From assembly GCA_947176285.1 (NCBI GenBank), contig CAMWQF010000018.1:1-19150 (forward strand): DNA of 19,150 bases, written 5' to 3'. The notes below the pieces were generated by a model that worked only from the letters and a program-made list of their open reading frames with translations, did no database searches and was not told the origin of the DNA. Each line of letters begins with the position of its first letter. The first letter of the stretch is position 1. This DNA comes from an uncultured Porphyromonadaceae bacterium (GTDB taxonomy: Bacteria > Bacteroidota > Bacteroidia > Bacteroidales > Muribaculaceae). Of this stretch, positions 15,126-19,150 are shown one piece after another. The translations under genes were made by a program, and so were the position numbers.

Positions 15126-15163
15126 GGGTGACGTGCTGAAAAATATTGAAAAGCACGTCACCC
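15126..15163 (-). terminator. Terminator-like hairpin between binding-protein gene and GH32 gene
   Basis: GGGTGACGTGCT (15126-15137) pairs perfectly with AGCACGTCACCC (15152-15163), a 12-bp stem with a 14-nt AT-rich loop. Read in the direction of transcription (minus), the stem is followed by GTTTTTATAT. It lies within one operon, 19 bp upstream of the GH32 ATG. It may terminate part of the transcripts, so that susCD and the binding protein are made in excess, or it may protect the upstream mRNA. No separate GH32 promoter was recognised. Confidence 0.7.
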
Positions 15164-15179
15164 CACAAAATTAGGAATT

Positions 15180-16397
15180 TTATTTCAGATAATCAAGAAT
15201 ATTCTTGGTCAACTGCTCAACATTGTGCTGATAGGGGTTCGTTCCGGAATTCTGGTTCCATTCGTAAGCGGCGAGACCCATAGCCACGCAACGACCATGT
15301 TCTGCATTAGGATTGAAATCCACGAGACCTGCTACGCAGTGATCTCGTACGTGTCCCCATGTTGCGAGAACGAGAGAGTTGGTGGTCACTTCGAAGTTCT
15401 TGATTACGTCGCGTTGGTCTCCGCGTCCGTAGAGGTTGCAGTCCCACATGCAGTTGTGGTCTTCTCTATGTCCGGGACCTATTAGCGGGAGATTAGCATA
15501 GCCGTAATTGTTAGGATCCTCGAGCGTAAGACCTTTATATATCTCATGTAGAGTACGGTCGTAGAACCCCTGATCTGATCCGTTTCGGAAATCCCATCCA
15601 AGGTAAGGGTTGATCACCCATACGTCGTCACCGGAACCTCCTTCTCCATTACCGAACACTGTCGGAGCCATGTTATCCGGGACAATACCGAGAGGTACGG
15701 TTAGTTGGGTTGCCATATTGGAGAGATAAAGGTTACCTCCGTTGGCTAAATATTGACGGAGAGCAGTGATTGTGGATTCAGCTGCTATGTTGCCGGGGAG
15801 GTTTTCCCATCCGTGTGGAAGACCGACGCGGTCGATCTCAATCCACATTACGGAATATGTCTTGGGATCACAATTTGCAATTTCAGAAGGATGAATGAAT
15901 TTTACATCCGGCTGCTGAGCAAACCAGGCAGCAGCGGCTTTTTCATCGTCATCGCTTAGGTCGGCGGCTGTGGGGGCATCGTCAGGAAGCAAATAAAGCC
16001 TTATTTTAGTTGAGGTGTCAGCAGGGAGATTGATGACTATTGACTTTCCAGTGGAAAGACGATTGTCGGTATACTTTACCTTAACAGTATAGACCACTTC
16101 ACGCCCCAGAGGCACTCCATAAACGTCATAACTGTAATTGAGATCAGAATTGATACCGAAAGTCTGAATCTCAGTTCCATCACAGTAAAGTGAACATCCT
16201 GTCATGTCCTTGTCGGATGGAAGAGTCCATGAAATACTTATATTTTTATTGGATGCTCCAATCTGGGAATAACTTATTGATGATACCGTCGGGAGTATCG
16301 GTCCTTCGGTATATCCGTTAGGAGTATATTCCGAGCATCCGGTCAGCAGCAGGACTAAGCCTGCTGCCATGGAGTATGTTGATTTTGTGAGTTTCAT
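15180..16397 (-). CDS. DUF4960 surface glycan-binding lipoprotein (SusE position, BT1761-like)
   Basis: This 405-residue lipoprotein has a signal peptide ending in the lipobox LLTGC, with C21 as the lipidated cysteine, followed by SEYTPNGY. Residues about 36-125 form an Ig/FnIII-like domain (SISWTLPSDKDMTGCSLYCDG). Residues about 130-405 match the style of DUF4960: a Rossmann-like region with RQYLANGGNLYLSNMATQLT, then an aromatic-rich segment with GHREDHNCMWDCNLYG. In the B. thetaiotaomicron levan locus the gene in this position (BT1761) is a fructan-binding surface protein with this domain. It lies 47 bp after susD, and that gap carries four tandem 8-bp repeats. A role as outer-surface binder delivering glycan to SusCD is inferred from position and family; binding residues are not identified. 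Confidence 0.8.
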   Translation of the reverse strand: MKLTKSTYSMAAGLVLLLTGCSEYTPNGYTEGPILPTVSSISYSQIGASNKNISISWTLPSDKDMTGCSLYCDGTEIQTFGINSDLNYSYDVYGVPLGREVVYTVKVKYTDNRLSTGKSIVINLPADTSTKIRLYLLPDDAPTAADLSDDDEKAAAAWFAQQPDVKFIHPSEIANCDPKTYSVMWIEIDRVGLPHGWENLPGNIAAESTITALRQYLANGGNLYLSNMATQLTVPLGIVPDNMAPTVFGNGEGGSGDDVWVINPYLGWDFRNGSDQGFYDRTLHEIYKGLTLEDPNNYGYANLPLIGPGHREDHNCMWDCNLYGRGDQRDVIKNFEVTTNSLVLATWGHVRDHCVAGLVDFNPNAEHGRCVAMGLAAYEWNQNSGTNPYQHNVEQLTKNILDYLK

Positions 16398-16408
16398 TTG
16401 TAGTAAGT

Positions 16409-16440
16409 TTTAAACTTATAAACTGTTAAACTTTTAAACT
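16409..16440. repeat. Four tandem 8-bp repeats in the susD / binding-protein gap
   Basis: Four consecutive units TTTAAACT, TATAAACT, GTTAAACT and TTTAAACT occupy 16409-16440 exactly, each sharing TAAACT. In the transcript (minus strand) they read as AGTTTANN-type octamers. The array ends 11 bp before the ATG of the DUF4960 gene and 4 bp after the susD stop. Such an array could form by slippage. Confidence 0.8.
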
Positions 16441-16444
16441 ATAA

Positions 16445-18124
16445 TTACTTATAGAGGTCGCCAGCGTTGTCTGCTTGGTTGAGAGGTATTGGGCAGAATA
16501 TGTCAGCTTCATTGAGGTGTGCGTTATCGAGATAATGGAAGAGAGACTTTTCCTTTGCGTAGTATTCGTTAACGACATTCACAGCATCTCCCCAGCGCAC
16601 GAGGTCGAACCAGCGTAGTCCTTCCATAGCGAGTTCAAGACGGCGTTCCATGCGGACTGCCTTACGAGCATAATTTTGATCCCAACCTTGTGCTCCGTAT
16701 TCACTAACAAGGTAATTTGCCACCATTGGATCTACATCAACAGGCGTGTAGAAAGGATCAACCGAACGGGCTGCTTTTGCACGAACTTGATTGATCAATG
16801 TGCGGGCTTCGTCAAGATTCTTGTTCTGTTCGATGAGTGCCTCAGCCTTCATCAGGAGCACATCAGCGTAGCGGACGATTATGTAGTTGAGAGAACTTGC
16901 ACCCCAAGGTACAATACCGGGCTTCACGTATGGAGAATCCGGAGACGGATAAGGTTTCTTGCCTGAGTATTGGCTATAATTGTTAAGATTTCGACACCAG
17001 TTCTCGTTGTAGGTGTAGCCACGCCATGGCATTCCGATACGTCCGAAAGTGAAATCGACACGAGGGTCAATATTGCCCGGATAATCTGCCTTGTCGAGGT
17101 TTTGAGAGGGAGCCTTGGAACTGTCGAGATAAGGGAGGCCGTTCTCATCGGTACGGAAAGCGTTGACGAGGTCCTGTGAACCAAGATAGAAATCATCTCC
17201 GTTACCGTAGAGGTTGCCTTCCGATATCGTACAGTTGAGGCAGTTGCTGAAATTATACTGATCCGGAGAGTTAGCTGAAGAGAACTGTACTGCCATGACG
17301 GATTCATACTGATTGTTCATTTCCGGCTTCGACATATCGAGGAAGTTGGGATAGAGGGAGTATTTATCGCTCTTGATAACATAGTCAGCGTATGTCTCGG
17401 CTGTGGCATAGTCGTTGAGGAAAAGAGCCACGCGTGCGAGTACTGCGGCGGCCACGTATCGGTTGAAACGTCCCGGTTCGCTCTGGGTCTCAACATTATC
17501 TTTATACGCCTGCTTCAAGTCATCGGTGATAAAACCTGCAATCTGCTCACGGGTGAATTCGCTGGCACTTACACTTGAAGGATCCAGAATATTCTCGTCG
17601 AAATAAGGGAATTTCTTGAAGATGCGGAACATATCGAAATAATAGTAAGCGCGAAGAGTCTTCATCTCAGCTATATAAGCCTTGCGTGTTTCATCGCTTA
17701 GGTCGTTTGCTGCGTTAATGGCGCGGATTGCAGTGTTGCAACGTGCGATAGAATAATAGTTGTTGCGCCATTTAAAGTTGAGGATGGGGTTGTCACTCTG
17801 CACATTGCCGATTGAGAACTCATGCATATACACTTCGTAGCCGAGTTCGCCTCCACCTTTCTGAGCATCATCTGAACGAATGTCGAATACCCAGTTATTG
17901 ATAGGTCCGGCAAAGGATTCATTGTTTTCAAAATAGTGGCATATCATGGAGGCGTATGCTGATGTCATGAGGTCCAGAGCCTCATCGTTGCCTATCTGTT
18001 CGGTTGTAAATACACCTTGCGGTTTAGTGTCGAGCATGTCGTTGCAAGATGTTGCCGCCATTCCGAAGGCAAATATAGCCGAGGCGTAAAGAGCTTTCTT
18101 GGCTGTATACTTGATATTTTTCAT
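16445..18124 (-). CDS. susD: SusD/RagB-family glycan-binding outer-membrane lipoprotein
   Basis: This 559-residue lipoprotein has a signal peptide with lipobox AATSC and lipidated C27, followed by NDMLDTKPQG, the classical SusD N-terminus. TPR-like helices carry typical motifs: IARCNTAIRAINAA, TLRAYYYFDMFRIFKKFPYF, and near the C-terminus YIIVRYADVLLMKAEALIEQ followed by ARTLINQVRAKAA and ERRLELAMEGLRWFDLVRWG. SusD proteins form the lid over the SusC transporter and bind incoming oligosaccharide on the cell surface. The gene begins 19 bp after the susC stop, the standard pair arrangement. The substrate cannot be read from SusD itself; the GH32 and DUF4960 neighbours suggest a fructan. The symbol is used in the family sense, not as the starch-system gene. 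Confidence 0.93.
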   Translation of the reverse strand: MKNIKYTAKKALYASAIFAFGMAATSCNDMLDTKPQGVFTTEQIGNDEALDLMTSAYASMICHYFENNESFAGPINNWVFDIRSDDAQKGGGELGYEVYMHEFSIGNVQSDNPILNFKWRNNYYSIARCNTAIRAINAANDLSDETRKAYIAEMKTLRAYYYFDMFRIFKKFPYFDENILDPSSVSASEFTREQIAGFITDDLKQAYKDNVETQSEPGRFNRYVAAAVLARVALFLNDYATAETYADYVIKSDKYSLYPNFLDMSKPEMNNQYESVMAVQFSSANSPDQYNFSNCLNCTISEGNLYGNGDDFYLGSQDLVNAFRTDENGLPYLDSSKAPSQNLDKADYPGNIDPRVDFTFGRIGMPWRGYTYNENWCRNLNNYSQYSGKKPYPSPDSPYVKPGIVPWGASSLNYIIVRYADVLLMKAEALIEQNKNLDEARTLINQVRAKAARSVDPFYTPVDVDPMVANYLVSEYGAQGWDQNYARKAVRMERRLELAMEGLRWFDLVRWGDAVNVVNEYYAKEKSLFHYLDNAHLNEADIFCPIPLNQADNAGDLYK

Positions 18125-18143
18125 TGTTTCCTTGATTGAATGG

Positions 18144-19150
18144 TTAGAATTGAAGATTCACGCCTAATGAGAAAGATCTTGGACGCGGGTAAGCACCGTT
18201 ATCTATGATCGCTCCATATTCTCCTGGGAGTATTTCGGGATCAAGACCTTTGTATTTAGTCATTGTGAAGACGTTTTCTACCTGTCCGAAGACATTGAGA
18301 TTTTCGCATGCGAATTTCTTAGTTATGTGTTTGGGGACAGTGTATGATAGTTTGAGGTATTTCATCTTCATATAAGATCCGTCTTGCACATAATATGTTG
18401 AGAATCGAGCCTCGTTATTGGCATCAGTAAGCGAGAGTGCCGGAATATCAGTGTTTTTATTTTCGGCAGTCCAAGCATTGAGGATGTCAGCAGCGTGGTT
18501 GGTGTTGGTGTTTGCGCGTCCGAAACTGTAGAGTTGTCCCTTCATCCTGTTCTGGATGTCGAATCCGAAGTCGCCAGAGAAGAACATGTCGAGTGTGAAT
18601 GCTTTGTATTTGAACGCGAGGTTGATACCCATAGACAAGTCTGGATTAGGATCACCAATGAAACAGCGGTCTGCGTCAGTGATGTATCCGTCGCCGTCGA
18701 GGTCACGATACATAAGGCGTCCGGGAGCAGCACCTTGTTGCACTGCGTGGTCGGCCACCTGTTCTGCCGACTGGAATAGTCCGTCGCATACATAGCCATA
18801 GTAGATACCCATAGGCTGACCTGGCACAAGACGTTGGTCACCACCGATGAATTCCTGGCGGTTGTTAAGTTTCAGAAGTTTATTCTTATACTGAGAGATG
18901 TTGATTGATCCGTTCCAGGAGAAATCTCCGTAATTTGGAGAGTTGTATGCGACTGTCACTTCCCAACCGTTGTTTCGCATTGATCCGGTATTGAGCCATG
19001 TCGCTGCGTTCTCGCCTGCTACATCAAGTGCTGGGGGGATTGTGAGCATGTCAGTAGTCTTCTTTATGTAATAGTCGGCGCTGAGGTTGAGTGCCCCGTG
19101 TAAGAATGTGAAGTCGATACCGATATTATTCTGAGTTGTTGTTTCCCATT
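18144..19150 (-). CDS. susC: C-terminal part of SusC/RagA-family TonB-dependent transporter (truncated by window edge)
   Basis: The frame is open from the window edge (first complete codon TGG at 19148) to a stop at 18144-18146, giving about 334 residues of the C-terminal beta-barrel. Typical SusC features are ALNLSADYYIKKTTDMLTIP, NTGSMRNNGWEV, PGQPMGIYYGYVCDGLFQS, the YRDLDGDGYITDADRCFIGDPNPD loop, and the end PRPRSFSLGVNLQF with a terminal Phe for outer-membrane assembly. The methionine at 19049 is internal and is not the start. With SusD it forms the energy-dependent importer for the glycan. The plug domain, N-terminal carboxypeptidase-like domain and promoter lie outside the window. Confidence 0.93.
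   Translation of the reverse strand, partial: WETTTQNNIGIDFTFLHGALNLSADYYIKKTTDMLTIPPALDVAGENAATWLNTGSMRNNGWEVTVAYNSPNYGDFSWNGSINISQYKNKLLKLNNRQEFIGGDQRLVPGQPMGIYYGYVCDGLFQSAEQVADHAVQQGAAPGRLMYRDLDGDGYITDADRCFIGDPNPDLSMGINLAFKYKAFTLDMFFSGDFGFDIQNRMKGQLYSFGRANTNTNHAADILNAWTAENKNTDIPALSLTDANNEARFSTYYVQDGSYMKMKYLKLSYTVPKHITKKFACENLNVFGQVENVFTMTKYKGLDPEILPGEYGAIIDNGAYPRPRSFSLGVNLQF

Noticed and set aside
19047..19049. Internal ATG as start of the susC-family gene
   Set aside because: The same frame continues upstream to the window edge with typical SusC barrel sequence, so this is an internal methionine of a gene cut by the window.

Overview
The window looks like chromosomal DNA of a gut Bacteroidales bacterium, probably close to Muribaculaceae or Bacteroidaceae. 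The evidence is a SusC/SusD-type operon with a DUF4960 lipoprotein, long HisG and fused HisB and HisIE forms, absence of Shine-Dalgarno sequences, and promoters of the Bacteroidetes type (TTTG, 20 bp, TAnnTTTG). The family assignment is an inference from protein style; no search was run.

Region 1 (1-7438) starts with the 5' end of a leftward gene (probably an MBL-fold hydrolase) that diverges from a complete histidine biosynthesis operon, hisG-D-C-B-H-A-F-IE. Most genes overlap or nearly touch. The operon is preceded by a compact attenuator: a 19-codon leader peptide gene with six consecutive His codons (230-289), an antiterminator pairing (281-292 with 340-351) and an intrinsic terminator (341-384) ending three bases before the hisG start codon. 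With the two fusions (HisB phosphatase/dehydratase, HisI/HisE), the operon encodes every step from PRPP plus ATP to histidine.

Region 2 (7439-10713) holds a monocistronic secreted GH2-family glycosidase with a C-terminal discoidin-like domain. It has its own promoter and a perfect hairpin in its 5' UTR. A 112-bp element with 22-bp near-perfect terminal inverted repeats separates it from the convergent genes that follow.

Region 3 (10714-12494, minus strand) is a HipBA-type toxin-antitoxin pair, visibly more AT-rich than its neighbours and probably acquired.

Region 4 (12616-19150, minus strand) is the promoter-distal part of a polysaccharide utilisation locus, in transcription order: 3' end of susC, susD, a DUF4960 surface glycan-binding lipoprotein, and a GH32-family enzyme. 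The layout resembles the Bacteroides thetaiotaomicron levan locus, so a fructan-like substrate is the best guess. The GH32 protein has a divergent catalytic signature (WTNECHG instead of WMNDPNG) and a short sorting-like tail. A strong terminator-like hairpin lies between the binding-protein gene and the GH32 gene, and four tandem 8-bp repeats lie between susD and the binding-protein gene.

The best candidates for something little described are the Bacteroidetes-style histidine attenuator, the 112-bp palindromic element, the GH32 with an altered nucleophile motif, and the two intergenic elements in the PUL operon. No tRNA, rRNA, CRISPR array or intact insertion sequence was seen.
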